Below, piece after piece: positions 54,255 to 64,000 of a stretch of 64,000 nt of DNA. Source of the DNA: Akanthomyces muscarius (taxonomy: Eukaryota; Ascomycota; Sordariomycetes; Hypocreales; Cordycipitaceae); NCBI RefSeq assembly GCF_028009165.1, contig NC_079241.1:806001-870000 (forward strand), read 5' to 3'. The notes beneath the pieces are model-generated. The model was not told the DNA's origin and did not search any database. It saw only the letters and a program-made list of their open reading frames with translations. The position numbers were made by a program, and so were the translations under genes. Each line of letters begins with the position of its first letter. Position 1 is the first letter of the stretch.

Positions 54255-54759
54255 AGTGGGATATTTTTCATCGTCTCTTTCTTTTACCCTTGTGCCGATT
54301 TTTACACTTCATCTTCCGTCATATTCATCATATCCCGTCGAGTGGCGGCATTTTGGGTGGTTCTCTACTACAGCGGCCAGCCCAGCAGGCGACATGCTGT
54401 TACCTTGTTGGTGTGCCGCAACAAGCAGCGCTGCCTCTTATTAAGCGCCAAAAAATAATCGTGGTTTGGTCTCGACAAAAGCTTGTCAAGTTGGTGTTTT
54501 CCAGAAAGCCGGAACGATGCCCCAAGCAGGGCGAGCGAACAGCGAACCGGTGAGCTCCTGATATCGATTGGTGAGGGGTCCGGACGAACAGCAAAGGCGT
54601 TATTGTCAGCAACGACCATTCCAGCCCCATCGCATTCGCCCCTCTGACAACGGCGAGTGGCGGGCGACGCAATGGGACTGATGAGAACAATCAGCCTGGC
54701 TAGCCGCCTCTGTCTGGCAGGCAAAGGTCAGCCAGCAAACAGCTCGCTAGTTGCGATGC

Positions 54760-54855
54760 CTACCTACCTAGGTACTGGTAGCTGGCCAGTTGGTGGCTCT
54801 GCTGGCATGGCCGTCAATGGTTACCTACCTACCTTAGGTACCTTAGGTACCTACT
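54760..54855. repeat. TACC/TAGGTA repeat cluster, copy 1
   Basis: Two blocks, about 54760-54780 and 54821-54855, of alternating CCTACCTACC and TTAGGTACC units that are mutually complementary and could fold as hairpins. Confidence 0.65.
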
Positions 54856-55274
54856 GCTCCGCCCCAGCGCCGCGCTTTATTATGGGCCGGAGGGGGCGAA
54901 CAGGCTGCCCAGCGGTGCGGTTTGCGGCGACTTTTGCGAGTCAACGAGTTGCGAGTCAGCCCGGCTACAGTGGTGGTATGCTACCGGTACAGTGGTGTGC
55001 TGCGGTGGAGGGTGCGCTGGAGCCCGCTGGAGCCTGCTGGAGACGTCGTGTTGGCGGTTGATTGGCCGCTAACCGGCGCTGAAGACTCTTTGCTTGCGGC
55101 CAAGGCTTGCTGCAGACTCTTTGGGTTGCACCAGCCTGACTCGCCTGGCCCGAGCTCGCTTCCCGTCTGCTTCTGGCTTGCTTCTGCAGAGGCTTCCATT
55201 GTTCCAATCGCCCAGCCAGCCTGTCTTGCTCTCTGAACCCATCCGTGTTTGCCGCAATCAGCCTGCTGGCCGTC

Positions 55275-55314
55275 TCCTGTCCTGGTCCAGTCCTGGTCCT
55301 AGTCCTGGTCCTGT
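55275..55314. repeat. TCCTGG short tandem repeat
   Basis: Five or so degenerate TCCTGG(T/A) units in a row. No coding use apparent. Confidence 0.6.
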
Positions 55315-55810
55315 CGGCCCTCCCCGGGCGATTGCGAAACCACATGGCAATTTCGATGCGCGGCCCAGCCCACATGGAAATTGGCTGGACAAGACGGATC
55401 GCGCTGCGCATTCGCTGCGAAGCACCACCCTCGAATAAGTGTTTGAGAATCGGGAAGCAAGCTGTCTGCGAGGGAGATCCCTGCCTGCCTACCTGCCTAC
55501 GTCAAGGTGCAGCGAGCCTCGCCAATTCACATGCAGGCCGCCTTGACTCGGCCAGCCACGCACGCTGTCACTCAGTGTGCCAGTGACCGTACCTGCTTGC
55601 CTGCACTGCGATTGCGCCGTGCCAGGTCTCGGGCATGCAATTGCTCTGACGCACGACGCCATGATCACTAGAGCACCAAGCCCACGGCCCCCGTGGCGCT
55701 GGACTGGGGTGGGCCGGCCAGAATCTCTTCTGTGCCGCGAAACACTACAAGGATCAAATTTTCCATGGTCTTGCCAATTCGGGAAGCTCGCCTACTATTC
55801 CCGATGAATA

Positions 55811-55844
55811 CATGCATAGTACTGGTACATGCATAGTACTGGTA
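55811..55844. repeat. Perfect 17-bp tandem duplication
   Basis: The unit CATGCATAGTACTGGTA occurs twice back to back without mismatch, followed at once by a (CCA) tract to about 55860. Perfect identity indicates a recent slippage or duplication event. Confidence 0.85.
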
Positions 55845-56057
55845 CCACCACCACCACCACTGGCACAGACAAAGGCACAAACACAAGCAACAAGCAACAC
55901 GGGACACTGCATCGTCTCCAATTGACAAGGTGGAAATGCCATGATGACTATTTGAGACCCTAAATATATGCTTGGGTTCAGTAGGGCAAACGCCGCCGCG
56001 CCACCACCACAGTCACTGCCTCGCTGCGTGTTGGGCTGCACTGTCCTGCCACCGCTA

Positions 56058-56118
56058 AGTACCTGCCTACCTACCTACCTTAGGTAGTTATTAGGTAGTA
56101 CCTACAGGTACCTACAGA
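56058..56118. repeat. TACC/TAGGTA repeat cluster, copy 2
   Basis: CCTGCCTACCTACCTACC is followed by TTAGGTAGTTATTAGGTAG and then TACCTACAGGTACCTACAG. Same motif family as the cluster near 54.8 kb. Confidence 0.65.
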
Positions 56119-56334
56119 CTACTGTGGCTAGTGGCCACCAGTGCGTTCGTCAATACCCGCAAAGGCCCATCCATTCTGTCTCTCTGACACTGTCAATCCG
56201 TTGGCCCGCCCAGCAAAAAAAAAATTAAAATCCATTGCGGCAGCCAGATAAGTTAGAGTCAGAGAAAGGCCAGACACTGCAAATTTGACATATCCGCTCT
56301 CGGAATTGCCGCCCGGCCTGCAGGGGGCGCAAAG

Positions 56335-56384
56335 TCAGCCAGCCCAGCCAGCCAGCCAGCCCAGCCAGCCAGCCCAGCCAACCC
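56335..56384. repeat. CCAG minisatellite
   Basis: About twelve CAGC/CCAGC units (AGCCAGCCCAGCC pattern) in 50 bp, roughly 600 bp upstream of the kinase ATG. Confidence 0.8.
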
Positions 56385-56988
56385 AAGCTTTGATTGCACA
56401 TGCCTCAAAACCTTGTATGCTGGCTCTCATACTTGATCGCTCACCACATTTTCATCTCCATAGCAGCAACTTCTGCTTTGTCTTTTTTTTTTTTCATTCG
56501 CCTCTTCCATATATTGCATCCTTCTGCTATCCTATTTTTCGACTTCCCCATTCCAGCAACCCATTCAAATCCTGCACTTTGGCGCACGAACCAGTTTTTC
56601 CCGCTGCCAGTCTCTCTTTGGACAGCTTCACTTCCACGACCAGTGCCACTATTCTGGTCTTCTTGCCTGGGCGGGCAGCCATGAACTAGGCCTTTCTCAC
56701 CATCCTGCTTCGTTCTGTTGGTCATCTCAAATTGCCCTCTGGCTGGCTAGCTTGCCGAGACGGACACGCAGAAACGCACCAAAATCTGCGGCGCCGGAGA
56801 GAACCACTTCAAACTATCGCCCAAGCCCCTCCCTCCCCCGCGCTCGCCGCCCACTCTACCACGCCTTTTTTTCCTCTTCGTCTCCTCTTTGAGCGCTGGG
56901 CATTTTCCCTTCCCTGCTCCTGACTCCTCTTCATCCTCCTCTGGCCTCTCAGGCTTGCACCCAAATAATCTCTCAATCATCTGCCACC

Positions 56989-59784
56989 ATGCAGACTGTT
57001 GACCAATCCACCACTAGAACTGCCGCCGAAGACGATGGCATCGACCAAATAGGCTCAGAGACCCCACGATCCGGTATTGCGACGCCTCAGCCCGACCCTC
57101 ACGACAAGCGCCTTCCCGGGATCATGAGCTACTTCGGCCAGGTTCGTCAAGACCCTTCTACAACTCCTCCGCCTTCCTCCCTCGACTCGCGGCAGCACAG
57201 TGTCCGCAGCACATCACAGACTCCCCAAATTGCCCTTGTTGCTGCTGCGCAGGCCGAAGCCGGTGCCCAGACAGCTGAAGATGATGAGTCTCGGCCTCTG
57301 GCTTCCGAGGAGACACAAATGCGCCCGCCACCTTTACCCCCGGCACGCGCACCGCCTTCTCCGTCCTCGAGCGTCGCTCCTTCAGATGCCTTGGCGGCCG
57401 GTCATCCTCCCGTCCCTCTGTCTGCCAAGTCGGGTCCTACACAGCATCTCACAACAAACATGCATCCCTATCCTACCCCTCCACCGTCACAGCCTTGCTC
57501 CTCTGCAAGCTCCGCCATCCATGTGGTGAGCAGCCGTCCGCAAGACTCTGCACCCGCTGGCCGGTCTGCTTCTCTTGCCGCCAGTGCCATGAGTGCCGCC
57601 CAGCAGCTGTCCTTTAATACCCGCGGCGTCCACTCTCTAGACGAGAGCCGCGCCCAATCTTCCCACCCCCATGACACTACACTTTCTAATACTTCTAATT
57701 CTGCTTCTTCTTCTTCTTCTTCTACCACTCAACCGTCTAGCAAGTGGTTCTCTTTTGATGGGCTCAAAGAGCTAACACGTGGTATCATCTTCAAGAGCGG
57801 TACCTCTACCCCGACTAGAGCTCTCTCGACTGCCCGACCCTCGCAGTCGGACAGCAAAGACTTACTTTCTCGCACCAGCAACGATGGTGCCGAGGCCAGT
57901 GGAACTCAGACCCCGCGCTCGACTGGCGCTCAGGTCCCCGCCGCTCGTGGCAAACTGACGGTCAAAATCTCCGAGGCTCGTGGCCTGCGCAAATGCAACG
58001 ACCCGTATGTCGTTGCGGTCTTCCAGCGCTCCGAGCTGATATCAGGCGGTCCACGGCCCGTCGATGACGAAGAACCACTCAATATCGCCCAGGCCGCTAT
58101 TGGTGGTATCCCTATTCAGCGATCAGGAAGCGATTCCGGCCGCCCCATGGCCATTCCCATGCGCAGCCGCCAAAGTAGCAATACCAGCATTACCGATTAC
58201 AACACATTTCGAAACCGCAACGGCCGCAATGGCTCTCTCACAAACCCCAAATGGGATGCTGAGGCCGTATTGTATGCATTGACCCTCTGACCCCGCACAA
58301 TTTCACTTAGCTAACCCAAACATAGTGACGTCGTCGATTCCGGTTCCTTAGTAGATGTGTCCGTATACGACCACAGCGCCAACGGTGAGGAATTTCTCGG
58401 CCATGTCAACTTTGAAGCCCCCAGGGAAAAGGAGACAGCGGTCCGCGGCTGGTTCCCCCTCAAGGGTCACGTCAACACCGTTGCCGAGAATGCGCCCACT
58501 GGTGAGGTGTTTGTCGAAGCCCTCTTTCAGCGCACCGAGAAGAAACACTACGGACCTACCGATTTCGAGATCTTGAAGCTCATCGGCAAGGGAACATTCG
58601 GACAAGTGTACCAGGTTCGCAAGAGGGATACGCAGCGTATCTACGCCATGAAGGTGCTACAGAAAAAGGTCATTGTGCAGAAGAAGGAGGTTGCCCACAC
58701 CGTCGGCGAACGCAACATTCTTGTCCGCACCGCCACCTCCGACTCGCCCTTTATCGTCGGCCTCAAGTTCTCTTTCCAAACTCCCTCCGAACTATATTTA
58801 GTCACCGACTACATGTCTGGTGGTGAACTCTTCTGGCACTTGCAAAAGGAAGGCCGCTTCGACGAGAGACGCGCCAAGTTTTACATCGCCGAGCTGATCC
58901 TCGCCATTCAACATCTTCACAACAACGACATTGTCTACCGCGACCTCAAACCCGAAAACATTCTTCTCGATGCCAACGGTCACATTGCGCTCTGTGACTT
59001 TGGTCTCTCCAAGGCCAATCTAACAAAGAATGACACTACGAATACGTTTTGCGGCACCACCGAGTATCTCGCCCCCGAAGTTCTGCTGGATGAGTCAGGC
59101 TACACCAAGATGGTCGACTTTTGGTCGCTTGGTGTCTTGGTCTTTGAGATGTGCTGTGGCTGGAGTCCATTTTACGCCGAGGACACCCAGCAAATGTACA
59201 AGAACATCGCCTTTGGCAAGGTTCGCTTCCCGCGCGACACACTATCGCAAGAAGGCCGCAACTTTGTCAAGGGTCTGCTCAACAGAAATCCCAAGCACCG
59301 ACTAGGCGCTACCGATGACGCTGAGGAATTGAAGCAGCACGCCTTCTTCAAGGACATTGACTGGACCCTGCTGACTCAAAAGCGCATCGCCCCTCCCTTC
59401 AAGCCCAAGCTCAAGTCTGAAACCGACGTGTCCTATTTTGACCCCGAGTTCACCACGGCTTTGGACCAGAACGGATCACTCAACGAGCGCGCCGCTGCCC
59501 TCGCCCGAGGTTACGCCGCCTCGACGCCGCTGTCGCCCTCGGTGCAGGCCAACTTCCAGGGCTTCACCTTTGTCGACGAGAGCGCGCTGGACGACCACAT
59601 GCGCGATCGCGCGCGCACCGACGACGAGGACATGGATGACGCTGGCCACCACACTAACGGCAACGATGATGACTGGGATAATTTGGACGATTTTGATGTG
59701 AAGAAGGGTAACAGAATGAGCGGCATTGTGCGCACTTCAACCCACGACGAGCAAATGGTGGGAGGAGGGCACTTTGATGATTAA
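56989..59784 (+). CDS. SCH9: AGC serine/threonine kinase with C2 domain, SCH9-like
   Basis: Exons 56989-58271 and 58326-59784 (54-nt intron) give 913 residues. The N-terminal ~310 residues are Ser/Pro/Thr-rich and disordered, with TTC repeats coding a serine run. A C2 domain follows (GKLTVKISEARGLRKCNDPY to about residue 465), completed by the splice at AVFDVVDSGSLVDVSVYD. The kinase starts near 507: IGKGTFGQVYQV glycine loop, AMKVLQKK lysine near 535, YRDLKPENILL catalytic loop near 632, DFGLSK, and GTTEYLAPEVLL. The C-terminal tail has a TPLSPSV turn motif and the hydrophobic motif FQGFTFV near 840, a predicted TORC1 site. C2 plus AGC kinase is the Sch9/S6-kinase-like architecture, which controls growth, stress resistance and ageing downstream of TORC1. 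The ATG is preceded by GCCACC. Confidence 0.95.
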
Positions 59785-61437
59785 CATGCAACACTCTGTC
59801 CATATCTGTGATACCCGCGCATTAAAGAAACAGGAAAGAGGATGATGGAAAAAATTCGAAACAAGAACGCATCGGTGGGAGAACCCAAAAAACTATTTTT
59901 TTTTATTTTTAATTGTCTTTATGAGATTACGGAAATGGGGGCTTGGCGGAAACATTCGGATTGGCGAGGCAAACTTAATCACGTACAGACTCATTTTGGC
60001 GTTTGGAATGGTGACTTTTTTTTTCTTGGCTTTTTATCTTGCCTCTTTTTCTTTTTTTATAATGATTTTTTTGGCGTTGCTATTATTGCATTCATGTTGA
60101 GTGTTTATTTTATCCCTACGAGTAATGCTGCAACTTGGTCAATGTGTGTGGCATGTTTGTTGTAAATTTGTATCCTGCTTTTTGAAAAAGAACGAAGAAG
60201 AAGAAAAAATCAGAAACCTTGTCTCAAAAAAATGTCAGCATACTCGTCTGTCTCTCTCTTGTATGGGTGTATTTCATTTTGTGAGCTCTGAAAAGGACAA
60301 GGCGGGAAGAGAGTAAAACGTAATCATGGTGAATGGATAATGGATGTGGACAATTGAACACCTCATATGGGTTATCGCCATGCATGAGATTGTAATGGTA
60401 ATGGTATTATCTCTAGTTCTATATTCCTGATGCAATTTACCCTCCCTTTTCTACCATGGCTTTCGTGCTCGCCTCTTCCTCTTCCTTTTTTTTTTTTTTC
60501 GCTTCGAGGCAAGTGATCTGTAGTGAGTATAGCACTATGGAGTATGCCGTCATTTGCTTTAGTTTGGCCTCTTCTCTGCTGTAATGGATTTGCGATTAAA
60601 CCTGCTCCATGCCATTTTCTTTTTAAATTCAGCATGGATATGCATCCTGTGGTGCCGCTGCTACCTTCACCGAACATGGGATCCAGGCAGATATAGTAGC
60701 TGTGCATACGGTCTCGTAATGACGGCTAGCACAGGATTTACGTACAGTTGAACCTGGCACGGCCCTTCATTGCAGTAGACCAAGTCCAGAGTCATTTACA
60801 TGCCCATACAGGTCAAGAGCAGATCTTGCACGCACACACAGCCTACTAACCATTGATTGTCCGAGTCTGAAATCACGTCGGGCTAGTCACATCATATAGG
60901 ACGACAGATCGCTTAGGATTGTTGCATTGAGACAAAAAGAGATGATCAGAGAAACAGTCAACAGCCTACACCCATGCAGGGCCGCCTCATTTCTTTTACA
61001 AGGAAAAAATGTACAACAAGGATTCGTCAGTCGCCAGAATCCTGTTTCCGCCCAGCCCGTTACGACTGTCGCGCGGATAAGCAGTCGTCGACGCGAGAAA
61101 GGCAGGTACAAAAGAAACGCAGCAAAACAGACAAAGTGCGCAGGGGAGCAGCCTCATTGCTGGTTCCTGCACTCAGCCAACTGTTTTGCCGATGCTCTTC
61201 TTCCCCGGCTCCCAAATCGCACGACCCTTCTTCTCGCGTATAACCCAAGAATTAATATCCCGTCCCCTGTCCATTGTCCACCACGCCAATTCGAGCGCCG
61301 AAAAAAAGTATGCAGGTATTTTAGAGTGCCGGCTCGTTGTAGCGGATGTCTGGTTCGTCCCCATGTGCGTTCCAAACGAGATTGTAACTTCTTTCGCTCC
61401 CCATTATGCACGGTTTATATTTGCGCACGCGCGTCGT
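59785..61437. other. Convergent intergenic region
   Basis: 1.65 kb between the kinase and ATP synthase subunit h stop codons. T-rich runs at about 59897-59912 and 60017-60070. Open frames (60372-60707 minus, 60927-61448 plus) show no domain. Nothing else seen. Confidence 0.55.
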
Positions 61438-62245
61438 TTAGTGCTTGACGTCCTCCTCCTCGGCCTCGAGCCAGTCGGGAAGGGCGGCAGGGGTGCCAGA
61501 GGCCTGCTGAGCGGCGTCCTGGCCCTCAATCTCGACGGCCATGCTCTCGTACTCCTGGAGGTTGCTGGCGAGGTCGGCCTCCTCGGGGGACTTGGGGGTC
61601 TTGGGCTCGGCAAAGGTCTGGACCTGGCCGACAGAGTCGGACTCCTTGACGGCAGGCATCTTGTAGGCCTTGAGCTCTTTGAGGTACAGCTCCTGGACGA
61701 AGTCGGCTAGAGAGAAAACACAGCTACGTTAGCTTCAGTGCTCCTGAAAGTGCGGTTGCGGTAAAGCCCGTCAAAATTGGCGGCCCGTGATTAAATGAGT
61801 CCTCCGAAAAATGCGGAAATTGTTGAGATGCCGTTCCGTTCATTCAATTGATATGCTGGCGGTGTGCGGCGAGCTTTGTTGTTCGGCTGGGTCGGGCGTT
61901 TCGGCTGCTGCAAATCCGCTGTTCTCCGAGGTGGTCGTGTCTCCGTTCGCGTGTACCAAGGGAGTTCGCCGTTTTCCATTCAAGGCCAGGAGGGGAGGGG
62001 ATTATCGCTCAAAAAAAGTTCTTACCTCTGCGAGAGACGGTAGGAGCAATAAAGGTCCTCGTCTGCATCGATCGCGAGACGGTGGCGATGGCAGAGCGGG
62101 CGCGCTATTAAGATGCCCCCTCAGTCAGCAAAAGCTCTCCTCGCAACGAGAGAAAAGGCGGCCAAAATGCGCAAAGTGTGCGGCAATGGCGCTGGAAAGC
62201 GGAGAGTGAAACACGTACAGCGACCCGAGAGATTTGGCTGAGCAT
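61438..62245 (-). CDS. ATP14: Mitochondrial F1Fo-ATP synthase subunit h
   Basis: Exons 62219-62245, 62026-62104 and 61438-61706 give 124 residues. The first 35 residues (MLSQISRVARARSAIATVSR then SMQTRTF) form an Arg/Ser-rich mitochondrial targeting peptide. The mature protein opens ADFVQELYLKELKAYK and ends in an acidic PDWLEAEEEDVKH, as in Atp14-type subunit h. SPEEADLASNLQEYE is a further family stretch. Subunit h is in the peripheral stalk (stator) of the ATP synthase in the inner mitochondrial membrane. The largest intron (62026 boundary to 61706) is 319 nt, long for this window; small mitochondrial-protein genes with several introns are normal in these fungi. The splice sites give one continuous frame (GTACGT, GTAAGA donors). 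Confidence 0.9.
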
Positions 62246-62790
62246 TTTGGATGGATTGGCGTTGCTCAATGGGAAACCCAAGACTGGCAAGATGGACTGA
62301 GGGTTTTGTGAAAATCGTGATGTCGACCTCTGTCTCTCCCCCGGCTTAGTCCGTGGCTGGTTTCCAAGTTTCTGCCTGAGGCCCGGACAGTGCCAAGTTT
62401 TGGTAGGCATCACGTGACTTCATCTTGGTCGCGAACCTGGCTTCGAATGGGGAAATGTGGCAGTCTACACCGGAGTGCAACCAAAATAAAAGAAACTGGG
62501 ACGGCCTGTATTTAATATGTGTTTGCTGATAGTTTCAGGCAGTTCGCAGTGATTGCGGACCAGCTTCGATTGTTTCCATCGGGGCCGATACCTGAGCGCA
62601 TGGTTCAGTATATCCAAGGTGGAAACACGGATGTGACAGAAAGCAAAATAAGATTGAGATTCGCTCTATATACGGCTTAAAAGCTCTATCAACGCCAGAT
62701 AGCCATTACATATGTCCGAAAGAAAAGCAACTATTCACGATGGCACCGCGAAGCAGCCAAAATGTGCTCGCGACAAGCACAGCATTTCGC
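62246..62790. other. Intergenic region, subunit h promoter and 3' flank of the cytochrome gene
   Basis: 545 bp; the part next to 62245 holds the subunit h promoter. No additional feature seen. Confidence 0.6.
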
Positions 62791-64000
62791 CTACCGACTC
62801 GAGGCTTCGTCTGAGCCAGCTCTTGCCGTCAGGCCCTTGCGAGAAGGGCTGCCGGTGCCTTCACTCTTAGCCCGTTTGGCCTTTCTCATCTCGAGCCAGG
62901 GAATGGAGAGAAAGTAAGGTCCAGCAATGACAGCAGCGAGCACAATGTACGCAGTGCGGAAAGCCATGCCAGCGCTGGCCAGCTTAAGGCCCAGGCCGCC
63001 ATTGATGATGCCCAGAATGATGAGCGCACGGCCGTACCAAACATGGATATGACTCAGAGCACCACGACGTCCTTGGCGTTTGTAGCTCGTGTGGTGCAAG
63101 GCACCCAGAATCGGCTGCAGGAACATCAAAGCACACACGATGATTCCAAGACGCGTGTGTGTGTTTTGCCAGAACTTTTCGTGTTAGAAATTCACCGATC
63201 GGGGGTTATTGACAGCATCAAACTTACAATACCAAGTCGATGGGCCAGGACATAGCCCAGGCCTAGACCTGCCCACATGGCCAGGAAAGCCATCGTCTGA
63301 AACGCAGCGTGGAATATCCACTTGCCGATGAAAGGCATCATCAAGGCTCCGGCAGGATACAGGATGACCCAGACAATCATCATCAGAACTCCATGGCCAT
63401 AGAGTAGTGTGCTCGAAACAGGCGAACCAGATCCGCCACCTGGCGAGACAATGTTGCCGCCGCCGCTGCCGCCGCCGTTACCGTCGCCGCTGGTGTTGTT
63501 GCCATTGGGGTTGCTGCCTCCATCGGTACCCGTGAACGGGTTCGCATCGGAGGTGATAGAGGCCTGGCTCAGGTCGATCTGGAAGATGGAGTGGTCGTCG
63601 TGATAGTCGATGCGCGCGCTCTTGTCCTGCGAGTTGATGGCCTGGCCGGTCTTCCACGCCGATATCCAGCCACTGGAGCCCGTGAGGCTGGCGCTCTGGC
63701 AGTCGCCGCAGCGGACATTGGCCACCATTTCGTCATTCACCACGCCGGAGCCGGCGAGCAGCTCAACCTCGGAGCGCTGCGTGTACTGGGGCATGACGTG
63801 CCCGACGCCGGATCGTGTGCTGAGCGTGACGTTGCCGCTGCCGTCTTGGTACATGAGGAAGATCTCGGCGCCCCTCATCTGGCTGCCGATGCCGAGGGCC
63901 GCCCATTCGTAGGTGTTGGGCGCGCGGAGTTGGAAGTAGACGTTGCCGGAGCCACCCTTAATGGCTGATTCTGGAACGCCCCAGCTGAAGCAGATTTTTG
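62791..64000 (-). CDS. CDH-type cytochrome domain fused to cytochrome b561 (partial, 5' end outside window)
   Basis: The last two exons, 63228 to beyond 64000 and 62791-63174, join in phase 0 across a 53-nt intron (ATT|GTAAGT, AAAG|TTCTGG). The visible N-terminal part is a DOMON/cellobiose-dehydrogenase-like heme domain: FQLRAPNTYEWAALGIGSQM with the likely axial Met, then EIFLMYQDG and VRCGDCQSASLTG. A Gly/Asn/Ser-rich linker follows. Then five hydrophobic helices of a cytochrome b561 core: LLYGHGVLMMIVWVILYPAG, WIFHAAFQTMAFLAMW, HTRLGIIVCALMFLQPILGALHH, HIHVWYGRALIILGIINGG and FRTAYIVLAAVIAGPYFL; paired histidines in the middle helices suit two b hemes. The short cytosolic tail is basic. 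Such proteins are thought to pass electrons across the plasma membrane to extracellular acceptors. The start and signal peptide lie beyond the edge. Confidence 0.88.

Larger units (their letters stand above)
54255..56988. other. Long repeat-rich leader or intergenic region upstream of the kinase gene
   Basis: 2.7 kb without a supported gene. It contains TACC/TAGGTA clusters, TCCTGG repeats, a 17-bp tandem duplication, a CCA tract and a CCAG minisatellite (separate entries). The last 180 bp (about 56815-56960) are strongly C/T-rich, a likely core promoter or 5' UTR for the ATG at 56989. Confidence 0.5.

Overview
The window is nuclear DNA of a filamentous ascomycete, most likely a hypocrealean Sordariomycete. 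The basis is the short introns (about 50-110 nt) with GT(A/G)(A/C)GT donors and CTRAC branch points, Zn2Cys6 and C2H2 regulators, a CDH-type cytochrome, a cutinase, a giant NRPS, and orthologues of fungal housekeeping genes (NAR1, an SCH9-type kinase, ATP synthase subunit h, DAHP synthase). The genus cannot be fixed from sequence reading alone. All exon structures are hand-built splice models.

Left part (1-33.5 kb) is accessory in character. A secreted SMP-30-like beta-propeller (608-634 region, - strand) lies beside an intronless 4,928-residue NRPS (3371-18157, -). The NRPS ends in a thioester reductase domain and carries two kinds of decay: a remnant leading module and a third A domain that has lost its ATP-binding and substrate-anchoring motifs. 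A 4.4 kb gene-free divergent interval separates it from a DHA14-type drug/metabolite exporter (22550-24349, +). Then come a glutathione S-transferase (25397-26282, -), a Dal5/pantothenate-type permease (26847-28470, -) and a Zn2Cys6 regulator (30810-33496, +) whose zinc cluster can only be read by including a 3-nt micro-exon. NRPS, exporter, GST and regulator are a credible biosynthetic cluster, but co-regulation is inferred from position only.

Middle part (33.9-46.5 kb) mixes a secreted GH128 glucanase, DAHP synthase (shikimate pathway), a C2H2 zinc-finger protein, a bHLH regulator, an intact five-exon cutinase and a second Zn2Cys6 regulator. A decayed tandem duplication with transition-biased differences lies at about 41.84-42.16 kb.

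Right part (47.3-64 kb) is mostly housekeeping: NAR1 (cytosolic Fe-S assembly), a SUZ-domain protein, a small conserved-looking protein, an SCH9-like AGC kinase with a long repeat-rich leader, ATP synthase subunit h, and the 3' part of a CDH-cytochrome/b561 membrane protein cut by the window edge. Intergenic DNA at 53-56 kb is rich in short tandem repeats, including TACC/TAGGTA clusters, a CCAG minisatellite and a perfect 17-bp duplication.
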